A DNA stretch of 10,103 bases from an uncultured bacterium. GTDB taxonomy: Bacteria; Cyanobacteriota; Vampirovibrionia; Gastranaerophilales; Gastranaerophilaceae. The notes below the pieces were generated by a model that was given only the letters and a program-made list of their open reading frames with translations, had not been told where the DNA came from and did no database searches. The stretch covers positions 1 through 10,103 of the forward strand of contig CASGAK010000033.1 in assembly GCA_949299435.1 (NCBI GenBank), read 5' to 3'. The position numbers and the translations under genes are program-made. Shown here in pieces: positions 1-5,593 of this stretch. Every line of letters starts with the position of its first letter. Within the stretch, counting starts at the first letter, position 1.

Positions 1-139
1 CATGTGCAATTTCAAATAAATACTTAAACTTATCTATCTTTGTTTTATTTCCGTGATATTCTTTAGAAACTTTGTTAAGAACTTTTTTCCCAGGACGTGC
101 TTTAAAAGATAAAGATTGTGATTGTAAATAAATATTCAT
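1..139 (-). CDS. small hypothetical protein, 3' end beyond left edge
   Basis: This frame is open from an ATG at 139-137 to the window edge: 46 codons, beginning MNIYLQSQSLSFKARPGKK. It is rich in Lys and aromatic residues. No signal peptide, membrane segment or known domain is visible in the part present. The Shine-Dalgarno is poor (only A/T-rich sequence before the ATG), but a plausible promoter lies 32-60 nt upstream (171-199). I recognise the 'SFKARPGKK' flavour from small hypothetical proteins of Gastranaerophilales, but that is memory rather than an alignment. Function unknown. An open run of 46 codons in DNA this AT-rich is unlikely but not impossible by chance. Confidence 0.5.
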   Translation of the reverse strand, partial: MNIYLQSQSLSFKARPGKKVLNKVSKEYHGNKTKIDKFKYLFEIAH

Positions 140-170
140 ACTTTGTATAAAAACTGTAAATATTATTTTT

Positions 171-199
171 GTTATAATATATTGAGCTATTTTAAACAA
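171..199 (-). promoter_or_regulatory. candidate sigma-70 promoter for the left-edge gene
   Basis: On the minus strand TTGTTT (199-194) and TATAAC (176-171) are separated by 17 nt. The -10 matches the consensus at 5 of 6 positions; the -35 is weak. It sits about 32 nt upstream of the ATG at 139. The opposite strand has a perfect TATAAT at 173-178 without a convincing -35. Confidence 0.35.
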
Positions 200-289
200 T
201 TAAAACAAAGATTTGGCAATATTCAAGGAAAACCTTAAAGAATTTGATTTAACTTTATAAGTTACTTAAATTTTCTATAATTGGATAAA

Positions 290-481
290 TTACTTGAACA
301 ATTCAAACCTAAAAGTATCAAGCACATCATTTTTAAAATTAGCACCTTCGGGTGCTTTTTTAGTGCTTGTAGTCTGCTTTTCAGCTTGTTCGAGAGTCGC
401 TATTTTTTCTTCTTTTTTTAATAGACTATTAAAGACCGAATACAGCTCTATATCTAGCTTTTTGTCATAATAGGTTGTCAT
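290..481 (-). CDS. doubtful hypothetical protein, possible remnant
   Basis: From ATG 481-479 this encodes 63 residues, Lys/Glu-rich in the middle and ending in a Phe-rich stretch (DTFRFELFK). The same frame stays open upstream to 571, giving about 94 stop-free codons with plausible composition (for example CGIFRTEDKSFITKL), but that extension has no ATG, GTG or TTG in a sensible place and there is no Shine-Dalgarno before 481. A strong plus-strand terminator hairpin (341-361) lies inside the frame, which argues against a functional gene. It may be a decayed gene whose 5' end is lost, or a chance frame. No family recognised. Confidence 0.28.
   Translation of the reverse strand: MTTYYDKKLDIELYSVFNSLLKKEEKIATLEQAEKQTTSTKKAPEGANFKNDVLDTFRFELFK
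341..361 (+). terminator. orphan Rho-independent terminator
   Basis: AGCACC (341-346), TTCG tetraloop, GGTGCT (351-356), then a T run to 361. This is a textbook terminator for plus-strand transcription. Read on the minus strand the T run is interrupted (AATTTT), so it is weaker that way. No plus-strand gene precedes it. The 140-340 stretch has no ORF, but it does have TATAAT at 173-178 and small hairpins (AAGG/CCTT at 225-236, AACTT/AAGTT at 251-263), so it could end an unannotated small RNA. Confidence 0.6.
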
Positions 482-595
482 CAATACAACTAGCTTTGTT
501 ATAAAACTTTTATCCTCAGTCCGAAAAATTCCACAAGCATTTAGGGCAAAATTTACATCTCGCAGGATTTTTTATTTTAACTATATATTATTTAA

Positions 596-1057
596 TTATC
601 CTACATACCCCAATGATATCAATATATTTTTTATTTTTAACAAAGTTTTTGTAAATGCTACAAGCTCTTTTTCAGAAATAAAACGAGCTAAAATACCTAA
701 TAGTTTATCACTTTCTGGTAAATATTCGTTATATATTTTTTGGCCTTGATCTGTCAGATCATAATATTGAACTCTTATATCTGTATTATTGTTCTTTATT
801 TCTTTTATTAATTTTTTTCTTATTAAGTGGGTAAGCATTTTTTCTACATAACTTTTATCTCTGATTAGTACTATTGCTAATGTATCTTTATTTAGGTGCG
901 GATACAATACAAAAGTTTCTTATATTACATATTCATCTAGGGTAATTTTGTTTTTCGAGCCCTCTATAAATAATTCTCTTGTTAATTTATAAAAAATTCT
1001 TGACATCATTTCCAATTGAAACGTAAAACTATTAATAAAATTCTTATTCTCTCTCAT
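596..1057 (-). pseudogene. MarR-family repressor, broken by in-frame TAA
   Basis: The frame starts at ATG 1057-1055, preceded by GGAG with 6 nt spacing, and ends with TAA at 598-596. It is 154 codons in total, the normal length of a MarR-family winged-helix regulator (known as dimers repressing efflux or stress genes in response to small ligands or oxidation). The helix-turn-helix and wing region is clear in the second half: 'LAIVLIRDKSYVEKMLTHLI', 'RKKLIKEI', 'YYDLTDQGQKIYNEYLP', followed by 'SDKLLGILARFISEKEL'. Codon 46 (922-920) is TAA, between 'LDEYVI' and 'ETFVLYPHL'. MarR proteins usually have a hydrophobic residue there, so one base change from TTA (Leu) explains it. A product restarting at TTG 907 would lack helices 1-2 of the dimerisation core. 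Most likely a fresh pseudogene; readthrough or a sequencing error are alternatives. Confidence 0.82.
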
Positions 1058-1158
1058 AATAGCTCCATTCTACTTTTTATAGACTCTCTTCTCTGCATTT
1101 TATTAATTATTAATAATAATTGCTTTTAATAAATCAACATTTTTTATTTAATATAAAT

Positions 1159-1172
1159 ATTTGTTTACAAAT
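1159..1172. promoter_or_regulatory. inverted repeat, candidate operator upstream of marR-like gene
   Basis: ATTTGTTTACAAAT has 6-bp perfect arms around TT. It lies in the divergent spacer between the marR-like gene (start 1057) and the plus-strand gene near 1300, about 100 nt upstream of the former, where MarR proteins commonly bind their own promoters. A weak minus-strand promoter (TTGATT 1137-1132, 16 nt, TATTAA 1115-1110) sits between the repeat and the gene. The rest of 1060-1280 is AT-rich, with no ORF and no strong element. A weak plus-strand promoter (TTGTAT 1246-1251, TATTTA 1270-1275) is possible. Confidence 0.3.
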
Positions 1173-1300
1173 TATTTTTAGTTAACTTTTATTTACAAAA
1201 CCATAAATTTATTAAAGATTCTACGTAAACAGGTCGAAGAACTAATTGTATCTTTTTTCTGGAAGAGAGTATTTAAATTAAAAGAAAGGATGGAATTAGT

Positions 1301-1807
1301 ATAACAACATCAATTTCAGCTGTTAGTGCTGGCAGTTCAAGTGCCAGTGAATCAATTGCTAAAAAATCATCGCTCAGCAGTGAAACAAAAGCAAGACTTG
1401 AAGCATTAGGGATTACGGCAACTGACGGAATGACAGAATCTCAAGCACAAGCAAAAATTGCAGAAGCGGAAGCTCAGCAAAATGCTCAAAATCAAAACAA
1501 TCAACAAGGTAATTCTTCTGAAGCCGAACTATTATCTGAAGCTAAATCTTTAGCGAGTTCTGTGGGAGTATCAGTTGCTAGTGATGCCGATTTAAGTGAA
1601 ATTCTCGATGATATCGGTGCAGAACTTGAAGCTATGCTTGAAGATGCAGAAAATAACCCCTCTGTTTTATCTCAATTATCAAATTATTTATCACAATTAT
1701 CAAGTCTTGACAGCAGGTATAACAGCTTGCAAAATGCTCAAGCCAGCATGTATTCTGCTATGAATATGATTTCAACTAACAATAAAATATCACTCGGGCT
1801 TAATTAG
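1301..1807 (+). CDS. Ser/Gln/Ala-rich hypothetical protein, no standard start codon
   Basis: An open frame runs from a stop at 1274 to TAA at 1805-1807. The first ATG (1430) would give 125 aa, but clearly coding sequence precedes it: 'TTSISAVSAGSSSASES', 'SSETKARLEALGITATDG'. A Shine-Dalgarno (AAAGGA, 1285-1290) lies just before ATT 1295 and ATA 1301. I place the start at ATA 1301 (168 aa, 10 nt spacing) as a probable mutated ATG or rare start; ATT 1295 (170 aa, 4 nt spacing) is the alternative. The protein has a Ser-rich N-terminus, an 'LEALGI' module, a Gln/Asn-rich linker, a helical acidic middle (LLSEAKSLASSVGVSVAS, ILDDIGAELEAMLEDAE) and ends 'NNKISLGLN'. No Cys, no membrane segment, no known catalytic motif. 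The module and the ending recur in the 2460-2765 protein. Function unknown. Confidence 0.62.
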   Translation: MTTSISAVSAGSSSASESIAKKSSLSSETKARLEALGITATDGMTESQAQAKIAEAEAQQNAQNQNNQQGNSSEAELLSEAKSLASSVGVSVASDADLSEILDDIGAELEAMLEDAENNPSVLSQLSNYLSQLSSLDSRYNSLQNAQASMYSAMNMISTNNKISLGLN

Positions 1808-1813
1808 TCTAAA

Positions 1814-1851
1814 AATATAGCAGGGTACTGAAATTTATACCCTGCTATATT
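1814..1851. terminator. bidirectional terminator between convergent genes
   Basis: AATATAGCAGGGTA (1814-1827) pairs perfectly with TACCCTGCTATATT (1838-1851): a 14-bp stem with a 10-nt loop. It follows the plus-strand gene ending at 1807 by 6 nt. The minus-strand gene's TAG (1847-1845) lies inside the right arm. The flanking A and T runs are short in both directions, so it probably serves both genes. Confidence 0.75.
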
Positions 1852-2423
1852 ATTATATCAAACTCTGACAATTCAATTTGTGGAAATATTTTATTCAAAA
1901 CTAATCCTGATGAAGTATGATCTATATATTTATCTAAATATTTCCCGGAAATAAGCCATTCATCATTTCTCTGTCGATACAGTACATCAACACTTTCATA
2001 GACATCTCCGCCTTTTATACTTGTTGTTGGTATATTTTTTGATTTCAAAAATTTTACAAAATTATCAAACAATTTATAACTTCTGCTATCATCAGGATAT
2101 GACTTTGCTCCAATTACCACTGCTGATAAATCCTCATTACTTAAATCTACTTTTTTAGTTATAAAATCTTTGATTTTTTTAAAATTAAAATTATCTTTGT
2201 TGGTCGGACAAATATGCATCATAAATACTTTTTCCCCGTCTGTTATTCCGCATACGGTGCAATCTATCACTCCTGTTGTGTAAGCATCTTTTGCGATTAC
2301 ACTTTCTTTGACCGTCCAAGGATATTCCACAAAATTTTTTCGAGAAATTCCCGATACTACATTATTAAACATACTCTTTTTTACAGGTCTTATAATTGAG
2401 GTAAACGTTATTTTATTATCCAT
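1845..2423 (-). CDS. hypothetical protein with CheD-like Thr-Cys-His pattern
   Basis: 192 aa from ATG 2423-2421. No clear Shine-Dalgarno; it follows the 2460-2765 gene by 36 nt, so co-transcription is likely. No signal peptide or membrane segment. Residues 46-74 read DAYTTGVIDC, TVCGITDGEK, VFMMHICPT: Thr49, Cys55 and His70. In CheD (chemoreceptor glutamine deamidase) the catalytic Thr and Cys are six residues apart in a T-L-G-x-G-S-C motif, with the His about 17 further on in an H-F/x-x-P context. Here the spacing is 6 and 15, with G at the same place and 'HICP' around the His. The C-terminal half (LSAVVIGAKSY, FDNFVKFLKSKNIP, SIKGGDVYESVDVLY) alternates predicted strands and helices. This supports membership of the CheD/CNF1/YfiH-like fold, but without an alignment it is inference. 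No chemotaxis genes are nearby. Confidence 0.7.
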   Translation of the reverse strand: MDNKITFTSIIRPVKKSMFNNVVSGISRKNFVEYPWTVKESVIAKDAYTTGVIDCTVCGITDGEKVFMMHICPTNKDNFNFKKIKDFITKKVDLSNEDLSAVVIGAKSYPDDSRSYKLFDNFVKFLKSKNIPTTSIKGGDVYESVDVLYRQRNDEWLISGKYLDKYIDHTSSGLVLNKIFPQIELSEFDIII

Positions 2424-2459
2424 ACCAAATATAAAACAGGTAAAGTTTTTTTTTGCTAC

Positions 2460-2765
2460 CTACATTAAACCTAATTTTAATTTATTTAACATTGCAATCT
2501 GATCTGTACCGACACCTTTATCTACAATTTGATTCTCTGAAATTGAATTTTGTGATCTGTCTTTATTTTCATTTGATTGGGAAAATTGGGTATTTTGACT
2601 ATCTTTAGAGGCTTCTATTTTCTTTAGTTTTGCAGAATCTACGCTCTTATCACCTGTCGGCTCTATTCCATAAGCTCTTAGGGCTCTCATTATCCTTTGA
2701 TATTCATCATCTATACCTGATATTCCACAGGAATACCCTGACATTGATATTGCATTTATTGACAT
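2460..2765 (-). CDS. 101-aa hypothetical protein, lineage-restricted family
   Basis: ATG 2765-2763 is preceded by TTGGAG with 5-nt spacing, a clear start. The N-terminus (MSINAISMSGYSCGISGIDD) is Ser/Gly-rich. Next comes an amphipathic helix and turn, 'YQRIMRALRAYGIEPTGDKS', then a Lys/Glu helix, a Ser/Gln/Asn-rich linker (SQNTQFSQSNENKD) and a conserved-looking tail 'AMLNKLKLGLM'. The 'L-x-A-x-G-I' module and 'K-x-x-L-G-L' tail match the 1301-1807 protein. No enzyme motif. It is the first gene of a two-gene unit with the CheD-like gene downstream. Function unknown; the low-complexity middle suggests a flexible linker between a small N-terminal domain and a C-terminal peptide. Confidence 0.75.
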   Translation of the reverse strand: MSINAISMSGYSCGISGIDDEYQRIMRALRAYGIEPTGDKSVDSAKLKKIEASKDSQNTQFSQSNENKDRSQNSISENQIVDKGVGTDQIAMLNKLKLGLM

Positions 2766-2787
2766 TTTTACTCCAATTAAACATTAT

Positions 2788-2816
2788 TATATACTTAATA
2801 TATACCCAAGTATATA
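2788..2816. promoter_or_regulatory. inverted repeat over the promoter of the 101-aa gene
   Basis: TATATACTT (2788-2796) and AAGTATATA (2808-2816) form a perfect 9-bp inverted repeat with an 11-nt spacer, so the half-site centres are 20 bp (about two helical turns) apart. The heptamer TATATAC occurs three times, at 2788, 2799 and 2811. On the minus strand the left arm overlaps a TATAAT-like -10, about 20 nt upstream of the gene's ATG. This could be an operator; in AT-rich DNA part of it could be chance. Confidence 0.35.
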
Positions 2817-2844
2817 CCATATCCATTGATTTATTTTTACTCTT

Positions 2845-2878
2845 TTTACATTTTTTAACAATCTGCTAATATATTAGC
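2845..2878 (+). promoter_or_regulatory. candidate tspO promoter with palindromic operator
   Basis: TTTACA (2845-2850), 16 nt, TAATAT (2867-2872). The -10 lies within a perfect 14-bp palindrome, GCTAATATATTAGC (2865-2878). A dyad covering the -10 about 46 nt before the TspO start is the expected position for a repressor site. No Shine-Dalgarno precedes the ATG at 2925. Confidence 0.38.
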
Positions 2879-2924
2879 CCTTATGTGGATAAAAAAAACT
2901 TATCTTGTCAGTAATAATTAAATT

Positions 2925-3326
2925 ATGTTCTACTCTTATGATGACAATTTTTTTAACAATTTAAACAAACCTAAAATCCAACCACCTAAATGGATTTTTA
3001 AATACGTATGGTCATTGCTATTCATACTTATGGGAATTTCTTTTGTTATAATTATTTTTCAAAAAAATTCTTTGACAAAATACGTAGCCGTAATAATTTT
3101 CTTTATTCAACTTTTACTTAACCTATATTGGACAAAAGTCTTTTTTATTGAACATAACCTGAAAAAAGCATTCTCAATTGCAATCTCACTCACAATAATT
3201 GTATTGATTATGATTTTATACTTTTTTAATATATCTATACTTGCCGGAGCTATTCAAATTCCTTACCTTCTTTGGCTAATTTTTGCCTGTATATTGAATA
3301 AAATGATTATTAATCTTAATACATAA
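2925..3326 (+). CDS. TspO/MBR family membrane protein, short form
   Basis: 133 aa. TspO proteins are inner-membrane proteins that bind porphyrins, haem or cholesterol-like ligands and are linked to stress and tetrapyrrole handling. The family pattern is clear: 'LNKPKIQPPKWIFKYVWSL' (residues 13-31; the L-x-K-P...P-P-x-W-x-F...V-W block), 'ILMG', 'QLLLNLYWTKVFF' (62-74; Q-x-x-L-N-x-x-W) and 'IPYLLWLIFACILN' (112-125). Hydrophobic segments lie near 28-45, 52-75, 83-101 and 103-124, so four are evident. The usual first membrane helix before the L-x-K-P loop is missing: an in-frame TAA sits directly upstream at 2919-2921, and the family is usually around 150-160 aa with five helices. The start has no visible Shine-Dalgarno. 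It is either a natural short form or 5'-truncated. It stands alone between two divergent/convergent neighbours. Confidence 0.85.
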   Translation: MFYSYDDNFFNNLNKPKIQPPKWIFKYVWSLLFILMGISFVIIIFQKNSLTKYVAVIIFFIQLLLNLYWTKVFFIEHNLKKAFSIAISLTIIVLIMILYFFNISILAGAIQIPYLLWLIFACILNKMIINLNT

Positions 3327-3330
3327 AAAA

Positions 3331-3356
3331 GACCGATAAAAATCGGTCCTTTTTTT
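3331..3356. terminator. bidirectional Rho-independent terminator after tspO
   Basis: GACCGAT (3331-3337), loop AAAA, ATCGGTC (3342-3348), then C and a run of seven Ts to 3356. An A run (3325-3330) flanks the other side, so it works in both directions. It lies 4 nt after the TspO stop. On the minus strand it begins just beyond TAA 3357-3355, the proposed original end of the 3355-3593 gene. Confidence 0.85.
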
Positions 3357-3416
3357 ATTCCTTCCTATCCTTAATTATCTTCCTTGCCTTATCCTTAATT
3401 TTCAACGAACAGCATT

Positions 3417-3593
3417 CTATGCAATAAAATTTGTACCATATCTGCTTGCACCGTGGAAAAATGATTGCTTCATCATTTCAACAAGTGTTTTGCGAATAAC
3501 TTGTCTTGTTTCAAATTTTACTTCACTTATAGCTTTTGATGTTTCTTTATATTTTTCCGCAACAGTATCCGTAAATAACAATGTTCTTGCCAT
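3417..3593 (-). CDS. small hypothetical protein, probably frameshifted
   Basis: ATG 3593-3591 follows GAGAGG with about 8 nt spacing. The frame encodes 58 aa (start MARTLLFTDTVAEKYKE) and ends at TAG 3419-3417. About 39 codons in, the adjacent frame becomes open: shifting after 'TLVE' near 3478 gives 'NDEAIIFPRCKQIWYKFYC', 'IECCSLKIKDKARK' and a TAA at 3357-3355, directly before the terminator. That would make a 79-aa protein with four cysteines (C..C..CC), possibly metal-binding. One missing A in the GAAATGATG run (GAAAATGATG expected) would restore it. Against this, the extension uses AAG, AGG and CGG codons that are rarer in the neighbours. Function unknown in either frame. Confidence 0.5.
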   Translation of the reverse strand: MARTLLFTDTVAEKYKETSKAISEVKFETRQVIRKTLVEMMKQSFFHGASRYGTNFIA

Positions 3594-3853
3594 TTTTAAA
3601 GCCTCTCTTTTTCTTTATTTATCTCTCGTACTTATATAAAAAATTTTGCTAAAAAAATATTGACTTTTTATATTCAATTTATATATTTTTTGTTACATAA
3701 GTTAACACTTTCTTTTTTTTAAGTTTTATTAATACCTGTAAAGTCAATTCCTATAAGCAATCCGAACATTTAATATAATTTTATACTAAAGTTATTATTC
3801 TAAAATACCGATAAAATAAATTGTATTTAAAAATGCTTAATAAGGAGAAAACT
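3594..3853. promoter_or_regulatory. divergent intergenic promoter region
   Basis: 260 bases without a gene, between the small minus-strand gene and the plus-strand 367-aa gene. Plus-strand -10-like hexamers are TATAAT (3774-3779) and TATACT (3782-3787), without a recognisable -35 at 16-18 nt, so any promoter assignment is weak. The rest is AT-rich with T runs near 3712-3720. I see no hairpin with a T run and no coding frame. Confidence 0.25.
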
Positions 3854-4957
3854 ATGGTAGACGGAATTAATGGAGCTCAGGGTATAAAGCCAAAAGATTT
3901 AACAATTGATTGGAATGATTGTACCGCAAATGAAATATTGGAATACAAAGATGAAGGTCAGGAAATTCCTACAGCGATTTTATCTTGGGCGGAAGATATG
4001 GCAAAGAACCAAGCAGGAGCTGATGAAATAACCTATGAAATGTCACTAAACAATCCTGATCAAATGTCGGTTACCTCGACCGCAAATACAAATATGGGTA
4101 CTCTATTACGGGAGGAAATGGACGCAAATGGCGTACCAATTGCAGATCAAGCATCAACTTTTGCAACACAAAGCGAAGAATATAGTAATTCAGTAACTAC
4201 CCTTGAAAGTGATATGGAAACAATTTTATCCCAATCAGAGGAAAAAGCAGCTGATATAGAAGAATATTCTAATAATTTACTTTCACAAATTCAGACATTG
4301 AAAACTAAACAAGAAAGTATGCAAAACAACACATCAACACAATTCGCACCAATTGATGCCTTGCAGATAGAAAACCAAATAAGAGAACTTGCAACTCTTG
4401 GACTTTCCAATATTGAAACAGATTCTCAATCTGTATACTCTGCAACAAACGGTATTAATACCGCGATTGACACAGCTACAAATGCTTCATCAATAGGTAC
4501 CCAAGCAATTGATATCGGTAATGAACTTTTTAATTTTAATAGTATTACATTAAATATAATTGCAAATCACGCAATATCAAGCGGAAATAATGCAATTAAT
4601 ACAGCACAAGCAGGCAAAACTACTTTTAATAACACAGCACAAGAAAACACTCAAAACGAAGACAGAGTAGACAATGCCAGAAATACTGTAAGTACAACTT
4701 CTGGAACATTTGGAATTACAACAGCTCAAGAAGAAGAAACCCAAAATGAAGATGATATTCAACAAGAGGCTGTAGACAATGCGACAAGAGATAATCAACC
4801 TGTCGCAGAAGTAGCACAAGAAGCAACTGATAAATTTGAGCAAGACAGAGCTGCTGATAAAGAACAAGCAGAACTAGATCCTACACTTGCAGATACCTCA
4901 ATTACAACAGACCCTAACGAAATTCTTAAACGCAAAGAACGAAGAGGTCTAACGTAA
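3854..4957 (+). CDS. 367-aa coiled-coil, low-complexity hypothetical protein
   Basis: The start is ATG 3854, chosen because AAGGAG (3842-3847) lies 6 nt upstream; an in-frame ATG at 3821 has no Shine-Dalgarno. Residues 1-55 look like a small folded domain (MVDGINGAQGIKPKDLTIDW, ANEILEYKDEGQEIP, LSWAEDMAK). Residues 105-185 are helical and probably coiled coil (SEEYSNSVTTLESDMETILS, EEYSNNLLSQIQTLKTKQES). Residues 190-260 are Asn/Thr/Ser/Ala-rich. A near-duplicated segment appears at 261-275 (TAQENTQNEDRVDNA) and 290-310 (TAQEEETQNED...AVDNA). The C-terminus is acidic, then basic (KRKERRGLT). One Cys only; no signal peptide or lasting membrane helix. This composition suits a structural, surface or secreted protein, but no family is recognised. 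Its stop overlaps the end of rpe by 9 nt with no terminator between. Confidence 0.82.
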   Translation: MVDGINGAQGIKPKDLTIDWNDCTANEILEYKDEGQEIPTAILSWAEDMAKNQAGADEITYEMSLNNPDQMSVTSTANTNMGTLLREEMDANGVPIADQASTFATQSEEYSNSVTTLESDMETILSQSEEKAADIEEYSNNLLSQIQTLKTKQESMQNNTSTQFAPIDALQIENQIRELATLGLSNIETDSQSVYSATNGINTAIDTATNASSIGTQAIDIGNELFNFNSITLNIIANHAISSGNNAINTAQAGKTTFNNTAQENTQNEDRVDNARNTVSTTSGTFGITTAQEEETQNEDDIQQEAVDNATRDNQPVAEVAQEATDKFEQDRAADKEQAELDPTLADTSITTDPNEILKRKERRGLT

Positions 4958-5593
4958 AGAATTTATAGCATCGCAAGCATTTTCTGCATTATAAATATAA
5001 CTACCTGCAACTAAAGAGTTTGCACCCAATCTGGTGCAGACTCTTGCAGTTTCTGAATTTATTCCGCCATCTACCTGCAAAATAAGTTTTTCATCAGCAA
5101 ATCTTTTTATTAAAGAAATTTTTTGAGCAGACTCAGCAATGAATTTTTGCCCCCCAAAGCCCGGCTCAACAGTCATAATAAGTATCAAATCAAAATAAGC
5201 CATATATTCAAGAATTTCTTCAGGGTTAGTCTTTGGCTTAATAGACAGACCGGCTTTTATGCCGAAACTTTTTATATAATCTGCAATTTCCACAACTGAT
5301 TTTCTATCAACAGCTTCAATGTGAAATGTAATTATATCAGCACCTGCCTCTACAAAATCTTTTATATATTTTCGCGGATTATCAATCATCAAATGTACAT
5401 CAAAAGGCAGTTTTGTAACTTTTCTTATAGATTTTACAACGGGGGCACCGATTGTTATATTCGGTACAAAATGTCCGTCCATAACATCAATGTGCACCCA
5501 ATCGGCACCAGCATTTTCTATTAACCTTATATCCCGTCCTAAATTTGCGAAATCACTTGATAAAATCGACGGTGAAATTATTATTTTTGACAT
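4949..5593 (-). CDS. rpe: ribulose-phosphate 3-epimerase
   Basis: 214 aa, normal length. It interconverts ribulose 5-phosphate and xylulose 5-phosphate in the cytosolic pentose phosphate pathway. The TIM-barrel motifs are in order: 'SPSILSSDF' (7-15), 'HIDVMDGHFVPN' (34-45), 'FDVHLMI' (64-70), 'MTVEPGFGGQ' (140-149), 'VDGGIN' (174-179) and 'LVAGSYIY' near the end. The metal and catalytic residues His34, Asp36, His67 and Asp175 are all present. The ATG at 5593-5591 lies inside the end of rnc (13-nt overlap), with GGGAG 7 nt upstream, so translation is probably coupled. It is the last gene of the operon. Its TAG (4951-4949) overlaps the convergent neighbour's stop. No terminator follows. Confidence 0.97.
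   Translation of the reverse strand: MSKIIISPSILSSDFANLGRDIRLIENAGADWVHIDVMDGHFVPNITIGAPVVKSIRKVTKLPFDVHLMIDNPRKYIKDFVEAGADIITFHIEAVDRKSVVEIADYIKSFGIKAGLSIKPKTNPEEILEYMAYFDLILIMTVEPGFGGQKFIAESAQKISLIKRFADEKLILQVDGGINSETARVCTRLGANSLVAGSYIYNAENACDAINSLR

Noticed and set aside
515..583. Minus-strand reading with a Cys-rich pattern (RCKFCPKCLWNFSD)
   Set aside because: Looks like a zinc ribbon but is only about 22 codons between stops with no start; it conflicts with the longer open frame there.
2214..2869. Plus-strand open frames (2214-2399, 2308-2502, 2630-2869) opposite the minus-strand genes
   Set aside because: They are Phe/Tyr/His/Leu-rich antisense shadows of well-supported minus-strand genes, without Shine-Dalgarno sequences.
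4577..4867. Minus-strand frame inside the 367-aa gene
   Set aside because: Cys/Phe/Ser-rich reverse complement of a Gln/Glu/Asn-rich coding region; a composition artefact.
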